Made by a program: the position numbers and the translations under genes
Notes under the pieces: model-generated
What the model was told of the DNA's origin: nothing
Databases searched by the model: none
What the model saw: only the letters and a program-made list of their open reading frames with translations
Shown: one piece after another, positions 6,035 to 15,144 of the stretch
Position numbering within the stretch: position 1 is the first letter of the stretch
How the letters are laid out: each line of letters opens with the position of its first letter
From: QALR01 sp045124015
GTDB lineage: Bacteria; Bacillota; Clostridia; Oscillospirales; CAG-272
Length of the DNA stretch: 29,814 nt
Assembly (NCBI GenBank): GCA_045124015.1
Contig: JBGVLA010000122.1
Coordinates: 1-29,814, forward strand
Reading direction: 5' to 3'

Positions 6035-7273
6035 TTAATCTTGATGGGTATAAATGTACCGTTTAAGTTTACGCGCATAATCGCCCATCTTGCCGGGATA
6101 TGCTGCTTGCATATTGCCGACGGTCGAGGCTTCGGAAAGCCATATGCTTTCGGCGGCGTATTCTTCCTCGGTGATGACACCATGCTCGTACATATACGAA
6201 AGGATAAGGTGTGCCATTTTCATTCGTTTTTCGGCAAGCTCGGACGGTCTTTCTGAAAAAGGTGCATGATATTCGATCGTATGTATTTCTTCAAAAAGCG
6301 CCCATATTTCGTCGTCGTGTATCATTTCCGTTTTTTCATAACGGATATTTTTGCTGATGTATTCAAAACGGAAGGTCTGATCTTCTTCTCTGTATGCAGT
6401 AACCGAGGCAAAGATATTGTCGGAATACAAATATTCATAGTAGATACGCATAAATTCCTTGCCGCTGATACGCCAAGTATCGTAGTGATTCATGAGCATA
6501 CGCTCAAACAGCATATCGCGGTACGTATCGATCCACAAGGCGATACCGTCCATCGCGTAACCGAACGACTTGCTATCAAGGGTAAGCATTCCGTTTTCGA
6601 TAAAGTGTGCTTGCCAATCCTCGATCCAAGGGAAATTCCTTTTCATATGGTCATTGGCTTCGATGCAAAAGGCATCTGCGTCATCGAAGAGGAAACAGAA
6701 GTTGATCTTTACCGTGCCTCTTGCCCAATCCTTGGAAAAATTCGGCGTAAAGGTGAGCGCAAGCTTCAAGGGAGATTCCTTTGTGTAGGCTTCCTCGGTA
6801 AAATTTTCGATGATGAGTTTGCCGTTTTGGATCTCGCCAACGTTGCTTTCGACGGAGAATTCCGCGCTGTCGATTTCGATGATCAAATCACCCGCGCCGA
6901 GCTTGTCGTTTGTAAGCCCGAGCTCGAAGTTAAGCTCAAAGCTGTCTTCGGGCTTATAAGTGCCTTTTTTGGTAAAGACCTTGGCGTAAAAGCTATCGTC
7001 CCAATATTCGGGCGGAGCTTCCGGCTTGGAGGAGCCGAACGAGAAGGCTTTTTTGGGGGTCGTATCGAGCAATGTGAATCCGTTTGGGCTGCCGGCAAGC
7101 AAAACCACGTATCTTGCGGAAAAGACGATACCGAGCATCAAAACAAAGCAGGCGGCAAGTGCGCCGACGCGGCGGAGCAGGATGCTTTTTCGTGATTTTT
7201 GATAAGCGATCGCTTCCTCGATGTACGTTTCGTTGATCTCGCCGAGGGCTACGGAGAGCTTTTCTTTCTTCAT
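6035..7273 (-). CDS. Membrane protein partnered with the ECF sigma factor (probable anti-sigma)
   Basis: The ATG at 7273 overlaps the sigma-factor stop codon as ATGA, so translation is coupled to the sigma gene. The 412-residue product has a short cytoplasmic start, KLSVALGEINETYIEEAIAY, a pattern recurrent at the N-terminus of clostridial ECF-partner proteins. One membrane segment follows (about residues 37-57, VGALAACFVLMLGIVFSARY), then an extracytoplasmic region of about 350 residues. That architecture fits an anti-sigma factor that holds the sigma factor through its N-terminus and senses outside signals. No zinc-binding HxxxCxxC anti-sigma motif is present, and I cannot name the extracellular domain. 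The assignment rests on gene order, coupling and topology. Confidence 0.65.
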   Translation of the reverse strand: MKKEKLSVALGEINETYIEEAIAYQKSRKSILLRRVGALAACFVLMLGIVFSARYVVLLAGSPNGFTLLDTTPKKAFSFGSSKPEAPPEYWDDSFYAKVFTKKGTYKPEDSFELNFELGLTNDKLGAGDLIIEIDSAEFSVESNVGEIQNGKLIIENFTEEAYTKESPLKLALTFTPNFSKDWARGTVKINFCFLFDDADAFCIEANDHMKRNFPWIEDWQAHFIENGMLTLDSKSFGYAMDGIALWIDTYRDMLFERMLMNHYDTWRISGKEFMRIYYEYLYSDNIFASVTAYREEDQTFRFEYISKNIRYEKTEMIHDDEIWALFEEIHTIEYHAPFSERPSELAEKRMKMAHLILSYMYEHGVITEEEYAAESIWLSEASTVGNMQAAYPGKMGDYARKLKRYIYTHQD

Positions 7274-7827
7274 ACCAATATCCCCCTTTCTGATAGGTAT
7301 TCTTTCATTTTTTCGCGTATGCGTGTGAGGCGGACGGAGATGTTCTTTTCTGTCAGTCCCGTTCGTTTTGCGATCTCCGTATAGCTTTCCGAAAACCAAT
7401 ATCTGCGAACAAAGATCACTCTGTTTTCGCGCGTGAGCGTATCCAGAAAGCCCTCGATTGTGGTTGTCAGCTCCTTTTGTGAGCATTCCTTTTCGATGCT
7501 TTCTTCGGTGGAGATCGTCTCCTCAAGCTCGTCCAGCGCGATATCATAAAAGCTATTTCGCTTTTGTGCCGTATTGGCGTGATAGCGCGTGATGGAGAGG
7601 TTGCGCAAGATCTTGAATAAAAATGCAGAGAGCAGGCTTGGCTTTTTCGGAGGAATCGAATTCCATACGCCGAGATAGGCGTCGTTTACGCATTCCTCGG
7701 CATCCTCCTTGTTGCCTAAAATATTTTGCGCGATCCTGTGGCATGTGGCACCGTATTTTGTGTCCAGCTCCTCGATCCCTCGCTCAGAGCGGGCAAAAAA
7801 CAGCTCTATGATCCTTTCGTCTGTCAT
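7270..7827 (-). CDS. ECF-type RNA polymerase sigma factor
   Basis: The 185-residue protein redirects RNA polymerase to a dedicated promoter set, usually in response to envelope signals. Region 2 spans about residues 10-85 (AQNILGNKEDAEECVNDAYL, then the basic LRNLSITRYHANTAQKR). Region 4 follows (ENRVIFVRRYWFSESYTEIA, then a helix-turn-helix GLTEKNISVRLTRIREKM). There is no region 1.1 or 3, as expected for the ECF class. The start at 7827 follows AGGAGG seven bases away; the open frame extends further upstream but through the ftsQ terminator, so the longer version is unlikely. The overlap with the membrane protein gene supports a sigma/anti-sigma pair. I found no convincing self-regulated promoter by eye. 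Confidence 0.9.
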   Translation of the reverse strand: MTDERIIELFFARSERGIEELDTKYGATCHRIAQNILGNKEDAEECVNDAYLGVWNSIPPKKPSLLSAFLFKILRNLSITRYHANTAQKRNSFYDIALDELEETISTEESIEKECSQKELTTTIEGFLDTLTRENRVIFVRRYWFSESYTEIAKRTGLTEKNISVRLTRIREKMKEYLSERGILV

Positions 7828-7904
7828 GGAAATACCTCCTTTCACTTGTATAGTCGGCTTTTGACGGAAAATACTACATATTTTTGAAAAAATCAGAAAA
7901 AACG

Positions 7905-7930
7905 AAAAGCAAGCGGATCCGCTTGCTTTT
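7905..7930 (-). terminator. Intrinsic terminator of the mraZ-ftsQ operon
   Basis: A perfect 26-bp palindrome begins six bases after the ftsQ stop and ends in TTTT on the minus strand, followed shortly by two more T-runs. It separates the dcw operon from the sigma-factor gene. Confidence 0.85.
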
Positions 7931-7936
7931 GGTTGG

Positions 7937-8755
7937 TTATGATTCAATGGTGCCTGTGAATTCGAACGTGATGGGCGCATCCTTCTCTGCGTGCAAGATG
8001 CCCTCCAAGGCGTACATATTCTCCGAAAGGTAGGCAAGCGCGTTTTCCGTGCGTGCGAGCTTCTTTTCGAAATTCTTTTCGTTACCGAGAAGAACGGTGT
8101 ATTTCCCGGAAACGACAAGCTTTATGGAAAAGGGGTCGGAGAGATCGACCTCCGTGATACGATCGGCAAAGGAGGTCTTGTGGATGGCGGCAAGGAGCTT
8201 CTGCGACCAAGCAAGGTCGGACTTGGTTTGAAATGCCAAGGTCTCCATCGGCGTCAGAAGCTTAGGTGCATCCGGCTCATCCTTGGGTGTTTGGGGCGCT
8301 TTCACGGGTAGGACGGAAAGCGGTGCGGCGCCCTTTTCCGTTGCATCCTCGGGCGTTGTTTCCTCCAGGATGAAAAGCTCGCTCGTGAGCAGATACCAAT
8401 GTCCTTCATATTCGATATAATAGGAAAGATCGTATTCCTCGACCAAAATTCGAAGCGTTGAGGGGAGTTCTCTCTTTAGCGTGATCGATTTCACATAAGA
8501 GGAGCTTTCTTTGATCCTGCGCTCGATTTTAGCCTCACTGAGCGCATAGAGATGACGGCCCGATTTGACGTTTGCGGCATCGAGGATCGTTGGCTGTGCA
8601 ACGGCGGCATTGTTCTCAATGAGCACCGTTTTCACGCGGCAAGCGAGCAGAAACCATACGCTGACGGCCACCGCCACTGCGATACATCCGAAAGAGATCA
8701 GAAAATTGCGTAGAATGAGAGCCGCGGGCATCACGGGCTTGGCGTGTTTTTTCAT
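7937..8755 (-). CDS. ftsQ: Cell division protein FtsQ/DivIB
   Basis: FtsQ/DivIB is a bitopic membrane protein of the divisome that binds FtsL and the septal PBP. The 272-residue protein has a short basic cytoplasmic start, one membrane helix (about residues 14-38), and a POTRA-type domain beginning VKTVLIENNAAVAQPTIL and continuing through SYVKSITLKRELPSTLRI, about residues 42-110. A proline-rich insert (about 135-165) and a C-terminal beta domain follow. It starts 31 bases after murG with AAGGA ten bases upstream of the ATG. It is the last gene of the operon. Sequence conservation in this family is low; identification rests on topology, the POTRA pattern and position. Confidence 0.9.
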   Translation of the reverse strand: MKKHAKPVMPAALILRNFLISFGCIAVAVAVSVWFLLACRVKTVLIENNAAVAQPTILDAANVKSGRHLYALSEAKIERRIKESSSYVKSITLKRELPSTLRILVEEYDLSYYIEYEGHWYLLTSELFILEETTPEDATEKGAAPLSVLPVKAPQTPKDEPDAPKLLTPMETLAFQTKSDLAWSQKLLAAIHKTSFADRITEVDLSDPFSIKLVVSGKYTVLLGNEKNFEKKLARTENALAYLSENMYALEGILHAEKDAPITFEFTGTIES

Positions 8756-8786
8756 GGTTTATCGATCCTTTTTGATTTGGATGAGT

Positions 8787-9929
8787 TCAGTTTTTCTTTT
8801 TGATGAGAGAAAGAAGCTCGCCGCTTGTAAGGAGCAGGATATCATGCCAGATATCCTTTTTGGCGTTGGGGTTGGCGAAGGCACCGATGGCCTCGCGCAT
8901 CGCGGTAGCTTTTTCTTCGTTTTCCAGAAGCATTTCGACGCTGTTTTTCAGCGTATCTTCCAAAAGCTCCTTTTCCTCATGCATGATGGCTGCGCCTGCT
9001 TCGGCAAGACGCTTTGCATTTTCATATTGATGATTGTTTGCAACATTTGGAGAGGGAATCAGGATGCAGGCGCGATGAAGAAGCGCCATTTCTGAAAGGG
9101 TCATGGCACCTGCGCGGCAGATGACGACGTCTGCGACACGTTCCCAAAGAGGCATATCGTAGATATATTCCGAAATACGGAGATTCGGACGCGCATCCAA
9201 ACCGCGGCTCTGCGCCACTTCCATAAAGTCGGCGTAACCGTTTTTGCCTGTTGCGTGAACATGATAGATCTCGGGATGCTTTGCCGTATAGTTTTCCATC
9301 AGACGAAGGATCTCTTCGTTGATGCGCTTTGAGCCGAGGCTTCCGCCGAAGGAAAGAAGGATTTTTTGAGCGCCTTCGGGAATGCCGAGCTTTTCGCGCA
9401 GACCGTTTTCCGCGATGTTTGCGGGCGGAGCGATCAGCGGATTGCCGACGCGCAGGATCTTATCCTTTTCCGTCAGCTTTTCTGCGCTTTCCGCGAAGTT
9501 GATATAAATGCGGTCAACTTCCTTTTCCAGCATTTTGACAGCTTTGCCGGGGATGGCGTTGGATTCATGGACTGCGGTCGGAATACCGAGCTTGGCGGCG
9601 GCATGAAGAAGAGGCCAGGAAAGATAACCGCCCGTACCGATGACGATATCGGGCTCAAATTCGCGAATGAGCTTCTTCGCTTTTGCAGGGGCTGTTACGT
9701 AATAATAAGCCGTGGCAAGGTTGGCAGGGGAGAGACTGCGCTTGAGTCCGCGCATCTCGATATGGTGGATATCATATCCCGCTTTGGCAACGAGTTTATT
9801 TTCCATCCCTTTTTTTGTGCCGATGAAGGCGATCTTGGCTGTTTTATCGTGTTCTTTGATCGTATTGGCAATGGCAATGGCAGGATTGATATGTCCTGCG
9901 GTTCCGCCGCCTGCAAGGAGGACTTTCAT
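8787..9929 (-). CDS. murG: UDP-GlcNAc:lipid I N-acetylglucosaminyltransferase MurG
   Basis: MurG adds GlcNAc to undecaprenyl-PP-MurNAc-pentapeptide on the inner membrane face, making lipid II. The 380-residue GT-B enzyme has the N-terminal loop GGGTAGH at 7-13, IGTGGYLSWP near residue 97, HESNAIPG, FGGSLGSKRIN at the domain junction, and the UDP-GlcNAc-binding region AGAMTLSEMALL followed by PSPNVANNHQYENA. Its ATG overlaps the ftsW stop by four bases (ATGA), so translation is coupled to the flippase/polymerase partner gene. Confidence 0.97.
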   Translation of the reverse strand: MKVLLAGGGTAGHINPAIAIANTIKEHDKTAKIAFIGTKKGMENKLVAKAGYDIHHIEMRGLKRSLSPANLATAYYYVTAPAKAKKLIREFEPDIVIGTGGYLSWPLLHAAAKLGIPTAVHESNAIPGKAVKMLEKEVDRIYINFAESAEKLTEKDKILRVGNPLIAPPANIAENGLREKLGIPEGAQKILLSFGGSLGSKRINEEILRLMENYTAKHPEIYHVHATGKNGYADFMEVAQSRGLDARPNLRISEYIYDMPLWERVADVVICRAGAMTLSEMALLHRACILIPSPNVANNHQYENAKRLAEAGAAIMHEEKELLEDTLKNSVEMLLENEEKATAMREAIGAFANPNAKKDIWHDILLLTSGELLSLIKKKN

Positions 9930-11191
9930 TTTTTGTACGCGATCCTTTCCGTGGTATTTTGCGAGAGCTTAAGTTCTCTTTTTTCGCCCGATGAATATCG
10001 AGAGATCGAAAGTATGATGCCCATCTCTGCAAGCTGCATGATGAGCGCAGTGCCGCCGTAGCTGAAGAAGGGAAGGGCGATACCCGTTGTGGGGATAAGG
10101 CTCGTAACGACGGCGATATTGAGAAGCGCTTGGATCGTAACCTTCAGTGTCAGTCCCACGACGACCATGGAGGAATAGATGTCGGGCGCTTTGCTGGCGA
10201 TGATGAATCCTCTCCAGGCAAGGAGAAGAAAGATGACGACGAGGGCGACCGAGCCGACAAAGCCAAGCTCCTCTGCCCAGATCGCAAAGATAAAATCGTT
10301 ATATGGCTCGGGAAGCCACATGTATTTTTGAATACTGCCCGTAAGTCCCGTTCCGAAGAAGCCGCCGGAACCGATGGCGAGCAGACTTTCATAGGGCTGA
10401 AAGCTACCGTCCTGCAGATGCAACTCGGGGTGGAGCCAAGCATCTACGCGATCCTTCGTGTAGTTGGTAAAAAGAATGATATACGAAGCCGCGGCAACAC
10501 CTGCACCGCCGAAAAGACCGACCCATTTCATATTGACACCGCCGATGGTGATCATAGCCGCACCGAGCAGGAAGATGATGATGGTGGCGGACATATGCTT
10601 TTCAATGACGACGAGTCCGCAATAGAGTACGACGATGGCGGCAGGGAAGATGACGCCGTATTTGAAGGTCTTCATTTTGTCGGGAACCTTGGATATGTAG
10701 AGCGCAAGCATGAGGATGAGCGCGAGCTTTGCGATCTCGGAGGGCTGAAACTGGATGCCGATATCGATCCAACGGCGCGCGCCGTTTGCCGAAACGCCGA
10801 TCCCTGGCACGAAGACGAGAAGCAAAAGCACGATGGCTACGCCTGCGATGGGCAATGTTGCTTTTTTCAGAAAGCCGTAGTCCACGATGGACATTCCGAG
10901 GAGCGCTGCGATACCGAGCGCCGCCCAGACGATCTGCTTTTTGATGAAGTAAAAGCTATCATGACCGAAAACGGCGCGTTCCTTGGCGTATACGTAACCC
11001 GAGGTCGCAACGGCGATGGAGCCCAGACAGATGAGCACGAGCACGAGTATCAAAAAAGGCTTGTCAACGCCGCCGCGGACACGGTGAACGGTCGTCTCAT
11101 CGGGGGAAACAAGCACATGAAAAAATTCTTTGATGGGATTTTTGATGGGTTCCTTTTCGGAACCCATTTGACTTTTTTTGAAATTTTGCAT
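9926..11191 (-). CDS. ftsW: Septal peptidoglycan glycosyltransferase FtsW (SEDS family)
   Basis: FtsW polymerises lipid II glycan strands at the septum together with the class B PBP. The 421-residue protein has a basic cytoplasmic start of about 45 residues and about ten hydrophobic segments. SEDS hallmarks are visible: GARRWIDIG followed by QPSEIAKLALIL, then WAEELGFVG in the large extracellular loop region, and TGIALPFFSYGGTA near the C-terminus. The ATG at 11191 has GAGG seven bases upstream and lies 15 bases after mraY. In many Firmicutes murD stands at this point; here it does not. SpoVE and RodA are close relatives, but the position favours FtsW. Confidence 0.95.
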   Translation of the reverse strand: MQNFKKSQMGSEKEPIKNPIKEFFHVLVSPDETTVHRVRGGVDKPFLILVLVLICLGSIAVATSGYVYAKERAVFGHDSFYFIKKQIVWAALGIAALLGMSIVDYGFLKKATLPIAGVAIVLLLLVFVPGIGVSANGARRWIDIGIQFQPSEIAKLALILMLALYISKVPDKMKTFKYGVIFPAAIVVLYCGLVVIEKHMSATIIIFLLGAAMITIGGVNMKWVGLFGGAGVAAASYIILFTNYTKDRVDAWLHPELHLQDGSFQPYESLLAIGSGGFFGTGLTGSIQKYMWLPEPYNDFIFAIWAEELGFVGSVALVVIFLLLAWRGFIIASKAPDIYSSMVVVGLTLKVTIQALLNIAVVTSLIPTTGIALPFFSYGGTALIMQLAEMGIILSISRYSSGEKRELKLSQNTTERIAYKK

Positions 11192-11206
11192 TTCTGTACC
11201 TCTCGG

Positions 11207-12193
11207 TTACATGAAAAAATAGGTGAGGACGGAAAGCACGGCTGTTGCGGTGATACCAACGATGACGATCTTGACTTCGCTCCATCCGCATTTTTCGAAA
11301 TGATGATGAATGGGCGCCATTTTGAAGATGCGCTTTTTTGTCAGCTTATAACAGAGGACTTGCATGATGACGGATACCGTCTCCATGATATACCAAAGAC
11401 CGACAACGACGATGACGAGGGGACTTCCGACAAGAAACGCAAGACCCGAAAGAAATCCGCCGAGAAAAAGAGAGCCTGTGTCTCCCATAAAGATACGAGC
11501 GGGATTCCAGTTGTATACGAGAAAGCCGATACAGCCCCCAAAAAGCGCGCCGCTCATATAAGCGACATGGGGGAGACTTTCTCCCGTTTCGGGAAAAAGA
11601 AAGGCACAGACTGCGAAAAATGCGGCGATAACGGCGGTTACGGACGAGCAAAGTCCGTCGATGCCGTCTGTAAGGTTGACGCTGTTATCGATGCCCACGA
11701 TGAGGAAGAGGGCAAGGACATAAAACCAAATGCCAAGCTCCCATTCGATATGGAAAAACGGAATGGAAAGGGTGGTTTCGAGTCCGCCAAACGCGGTTAT
11801 GAGACCAAGATAAAGCGCCGCCACAATAAGCTGAAGCAGGAATTTCTGATGCGCCTTGAGGCCTTCGTTCTGCTTTTTGAGAAGCTTTGCACGGTCATCG
11901 ATAAAACCGATCATGCCGAACAAAAATGCCATGCCGAGTGTCAGCCATACGCGGAGAAGCTCTTCGCGGGGAACGGCGAAAAACGAAAGAACGGCAAGCG
12001 TCAAAAGAATCGCCGCGATGAAAAAGAGTCCGCCCATCGTTGGCGTTCCGGCCTTGGATCTATGCCAACGGGGACCGATCTCATAAATTGGCTGATTGAG
12101 CTTTTTGCTGATCAAAACAGGGATAAATTTTTTGGATAATAGAACGGTTGCGATAAAGGATATCACAACCGAAAGGATAAAATTCAGGACCAT
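11207..12193 (-). CDS. mraY: Phospho-MurNAc-pentapeptide transferase MraY
   Basis: MraY transfers phospho-MurNAc-pentapeptide from UDP to undecaprenyl phosphate, forming lipid I. I chose ATG 12193 because AGGAG lies ten bases upstream; a GTG at 12220 is in frame but has no ribosome binding site. The 328-residue product has about ten membrane helices and the family motifs KAGTPTMGGL, the aspartate-rich VNLTDGIDGL, NPARIFMGDTGSL and MAPIHHHFEKCGW. It starts 41 bases after murF and sits in the expected place in the operon. Confidence 0.96.
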   Translation of the reverse strand: MVLNFILSVVISFIATVLLSKKFIPVLISKKLNQPIYEIGPRWHRSKAGTPTMGGLFFIAAILLTLAVLSFFAVPREELLRVWLTLGMAFLFGMIGFIDDRAKLLKKQNEGLKAHQKFLLQLIVAALYLGLITAFGGLETTLSIPFFHIEWELGIWFYVLALFLIVGIDNSVNLTDGIDGLCSSVTAVIAAFFAVCAFLFPETGESLPHVAYMSGALFGGCIGFLVYNWNPARIFMGDTGSLFLGGFLSGLAFLVGSPLVIVVVGLWYIMETVSVIMQVLCYKLTKKRIFKMAPIHHHFEKCGWSEVKIVIVGITATAVLSVLTYFFM

Positions 12194-12234
12194 TTTGGGG
12201 ATACTCCTGTGCGTGAGCACATATTTTGATGGTT

Positions 12235-13638
12235 TCAGATCAAAGCGATGATACGCTCGAGCGCCATGGCACGGCTCGCCTTGAAGAGAACGGCGTCGCC
12301 CTGTTCAATGAGAGAGCGGACCGTTTTTGCGGTTTCTTCGATGGGCGCTTCGCTGTCAAGCATGGTGATGGCATCCTCGCTCATGCCGCAGGAAACGGCA
12401 CCGCGCGCAATGGCCTTTGCCGCTTTTCCGAAGGTGATCAGACGAGCGATGCCCGAAGAGGCAACGCGTTCGCCGATCGCAAAATGTGCGTCCTCGGAAA
12501 CGGAACCGAGCTCCAGCATATCGCCGAGAACGGCGATGGGACGCTGATGCTTCTTTTCTGAGGTATGACAGAGGACCTCAAGACCTGCCTTCATGGATTC
12601 GGGACTTGCGTTATAGCAATCTTCGATCACGGTAAAGCCGTCCTTTTCGATGAAATGCTGACGCATGGCGGCGGGGGTGAAATTCAAAAGACCTTCGCGG
12701 ATCTTATCCTCGGGAATGCCGAGCAAAATGCCGCAAACGCAGGCAATCAGCGCGTTCATGACGTTATGCTTGCCGAGAACGTTGATCAGAACGTCGTTCA
12801 TGATCTCGCCGTCGTGCAGGCGGATATCAAAGAGGATATGATCCTCCATAATGCGGATGTTTTCTGCCTTGTAGGTGCAGTTATCATTTTCTACGCCGAC
12901 GTAGATCTTGCAGATGCCATCTGCCCTCACGTCGCGCAAAAGGGGCTCGTCGCCGTTGAGAACAAGGATACCGCCCGGCTTCATGCCTTCAATGATCTCC
13001 ATTTTGGCATCGCGGATATTTTCGCGCGAGCCGAGGTTTTCAATATGGGAGGTGCCGATGCTCGTGATCACGGAGATATCGGGCTCTGCGATCTTCGAAA
13101 GCTCGGAGATCTCGCCCTTGTGGTTCATGCCCATCTCCAAAAGAAGCGCTTTATGAAGCGAGGTGAGTCCGAAGAGGGTGAGCGGCAGACCGATCTCGTT
13201 ATTGAAATTTCCTTTGGTAACGTTGGTCTTATATTTGGTGTCGAGCACGGAATAGATGAATTCCTTTGTCGTGGTCTTTCCCACGCTTCCCGTAACGGCA
13301 ACGGAAATGGTGCGGAAAAGCTGTTTATACGATTTTGCGATCCTGCCGAGCGCTTTCGTGGTGTCATCGACAACGATGCAGGGCAATGTGCAATCCTCGG
13401 GTACGGTATCCACGACGGCAAATACACAGCCTGCGTCCTTGGCTTGCGCGAGAAAATGATGTCCGTCAAAGTTTTCGCCGCGCAGAGCAATGAATACGTC
13501 GCCCTTGCTTGCTGTGCGGGAGTCCGTGGAAATGCCGTACGCGCGCAGAGAGCCCTTGGGGGCATTTGCAGGCGTACCTTCAGCAAATGTTGTGAGCATT
13601 TCAAATGTTATTCCGTTGTCATTCATGCTGAGATACAT
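12235..13638 (-). CDS. murF: UDP-MurNAc-tripeptide:D-Ala-D-Ala ligase MurF
   Basis: MurF adds D-Ala-D-Ala to the UDP-MurNAc-tripeptide in the cytoplasm. The 467-residue protein has the substrate-binding N-domain (YGISTDSRTASKGDVFIAL), the ATP-binding loop VTGSVGKTTTKEF with GKTT at 120-123, and MGMNHKGEIS followed by TSIGTSHIENLGS. The C-domain has VIEDCYNASPESMKAG and VLGDMLELG. The chosen ATG at 13638 follows AAGGA and lies inside the last 20 bases of murE, so the genes overlap and are probably coupled; a second ATG four codons later is a weaker option. Confidence 0.96.
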   Translation of the reverse strand: MYLSMNDNGITFEMLTTFAEGTPANAPKGSLRAYGISTDSRTASKGDVFIALRGENFDGHHFLAQAKDAGCVFAVVDTVPEDCTLPCIVVDDTTKALGRIAKSYKQLFRTISVAVTGSVGKTTTKEFIYSVLDTKYKTNVTKGNFNNEIGLPLTLFGLTSLHKALLLEMGMNHKGEISELSKIAEPDISVITSIGTSHIENLGSRENIRDAKMEIIEGMKPGGILVLNGDEPLLRDVRADGICKIYVGVENDNCTYKAENIRIMEDHILFDIRLHDGEIMNDVLINVLGKHNVMNALIACVCGILLGIPEDKIREGLLNFTPAAMRQHFIEKDGFTVIEDCYNASPESMKAGLEVLCHTSEKKHQRPIAVLGDMLELGSVSEDAHFAIGERVASSGIARLITFGKAAKAIARGAVSCGMSEDAITMLDSEAPIEETAKTVRSLIEQGDAVLFKASRAMALERIIALI

Positions 13639-15070
13639 TTTCTTGTCCTTTTCTTTCTAAGTATTTGCAGACGATCTCTCGCTCGGAAAAGCGATGCTTG
13701 CCGTTTTGGTCGATGAGATAGTCCTCATGTCCTTTTCCCGCGAGAAGGATGATCTCGTCTGCGTGTGCCGTTTTCAAGGCGTATTCGATCGCTTCTTTTC
13801 TATCGGGAATGGTGGTGAGCTCTGTTTTTTGGATGCCGCATAGAATATCTGCCATGATCTGCTCCGGCGCCTCTCCTCGGGGATTATCTCCCGTAAGGAT
13901 GATGCGGTCGGCAAGCTCATCTGCGATGCGGCCCATTTCGGGGCGTTTTCCGCGGTCTCGGTCGCCGCCTGCACCGAAAACGACGGTCAGTCTTTTCGTA
14001 TGAGGGCGAAGCGCCGAAAGCGCTTTTTCGAGCGCGTCCGGGGTATGCGCGTAGTCGATATATATGGTGTATTCGGTCTCGGTCGTGAGTCTTTCGAGTC
14101 TGCCCGTCGGTGCTCTCAGGCGACTTGCCGCTTGGATGAGCTGTTCGGGAGAAATCCCCGCAAGGTATGCCGCTGAAACGGCGGCTGCCGTATTATAGAC
14201 GTGAAAATCGCCTGTTAGGGGAATCTGCAGAGGAAGGAGCTGACTTCCGATACGAAGGGAATAGCGAATGTTATGGTTGGTGCAGACGGGAGCGCATATT
14301 TCGAATTCCGCATCTGCACGGCTTGCGTAATAGTAAACGTCTCCTGCCGACTCGAACGCCATTTCCTTTGCCGCAGGATCGTCAAGATTCAAAAGAGAAT
14401 TCTTGGCAGAGCGGAAGAGAGAGGCTTTGGCGGCTTTGTAGGCATCCCATGTTTTGTGATAGTCGAGATGGTCGCGCGTGAGGTTGGTGAAGATGGCGGT
14501 CTCAAACTTGAGCCCATAGAGCCTTTCCTGCGCGATGGCGTGGGAGGATGCTTCCATCACGGCAAAGAGCGTGCCGTTTGCCTTCATGTTTTGAAGGAGC
14601 GGATACAGGATATCCGCAGGTGGGGTGGTATATTCGGAGGGGTACGTTTGTTTTCCGTCCGAATATTCTACGGTGCCGATGAGTCCCGTCTGATAGCCTG
14701 CAGAGCGGAGAAGCTCCGCGAGGAAATACGAAACGGAGGTCTTTCCGTTCGTACCCGTAACGGCGATGAGACGCAGGGCTTTTTCGGGATGACCCGTATA
14801 ACGCTGCCATGCAAGGGCATATTGCCGTCTGACGTTTTTTACACGAAAAACGGGAAGCGAGAGCGTGGACGGGAGTTGCGCGTTTTGCCCGACGATGAGG
14901 GCGGAAGCACCTTTTTCTATCGCTTCTTGTATATAGGATGTGCCGTTTTCCGAAAAGAAAACGTCGTTTTTTTGAAGTTTTCTGGTGTCGTCGCACGGTT
15001 TTTCGATTTCAAGATCCGAAAAACCGTGCGATACGATTTCACTGGGATAAAGAATTTCAGAAAGACGCAT
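13619..15070 (-). CDS. murE: UDP-MurNAc-L-Ala-D-Glu:meso-DAP ligase MurE
   Basis: MurE adds the third stem-peptide residue. The 483-residue protein has VTGTNGKTSVSYF (GKT 109-111), NLTRDHLDYH and DYAHTPDALEKAL. The substrate motif DNPR at 395-398 is the version that selects meso-diaminopimelate; lysine-adding enzymes carry DDPN-like sequences. The cell wall is therefore predicted to be of the mDAP type. The start at 15070 has GGAGG five bases upstream and lies 74 bases after the PBP gene. Confidence 0.96.
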   Translation of the reverse strand: MRLSEILYPSEIVSHGFSDLEIEKPCDDTRKLQKNDVFFSENGTSYIQEAIEKGASALIVGQNAQLPSTLSLPVFRVKNVRRQYALAWQRYTGHPEKALRLIAVTGTNGKTSVSYFLAELLRSAGYQTGLIGTVEYSDGKQTYPSEYTTPPADILYPLLQNMKANGTLFAVMEASSHAIAQERLYGLKFETAIFTNLTRDHLDYHKTWDAYKAAKASLFRSAKNSLLNLDDPAAKEMAFESAGDVYYYASRADAEFEICAPVCTNHNIRYSLRIGSQLLPLQIPLTGDFHVYNTAAAVSAAYLAGISPEQLIQAASRLRAPTGRLERLTTETEYTIYIDYAHTPDALEKALSALRPHTKRLTVVFGAGGDRDRGKRPEMGRIADELADRIILTGDNPRGEAPEQIMADILCGIQKTELTTIPDRKEAIEYALKTAHADEIILLAGKGHEDYLIDQNGKHRFSEREIVCKYLERKGQENVSQHE

Positions 15071-15144
15071 AAAAACCTCCGAAGAATCGAATTTGCATGA
15101 TTGAACTTCTGAAGATTTTTATGTCCTTGGGATTTTGCTTAAGC

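Noticed and set aside
6035..7486. Longer anti-sigma protein starting inside the sigma gene
   Set aside because: The first 71 residues are an out-of-frame reading of sigma region 4; ATG 7273 overlaps the sigma stop as ATGA.
7270..8118. Longer sigma factor starting inside ftsQ
   Set aside because: The extension would run through the ftsQ terminator and is rich in R and S without family similarity; ATG 7827 has AGGAGG.
10130..12139. A 669-codon plus-strand open frame
   Set aside because: It lies antisense across ftsW and mraY, has no ribosome binding site, and its product is a low-complexity D/K/G/H-rich string; codon bias of the real genes leaves this frame open.
11207..12220. Longer mraY starting at GTG 12220
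   Set aside because: No ribosome binding site precedes the GTG, whereas ATG 12193 has AGGAG upstream and begins the family's first membrane helix.
12565..13716. A 383-codon plus-strand open frame
   Set aside because: Antisense to murF and the end of murE; both real genes are clear on the minus strand.
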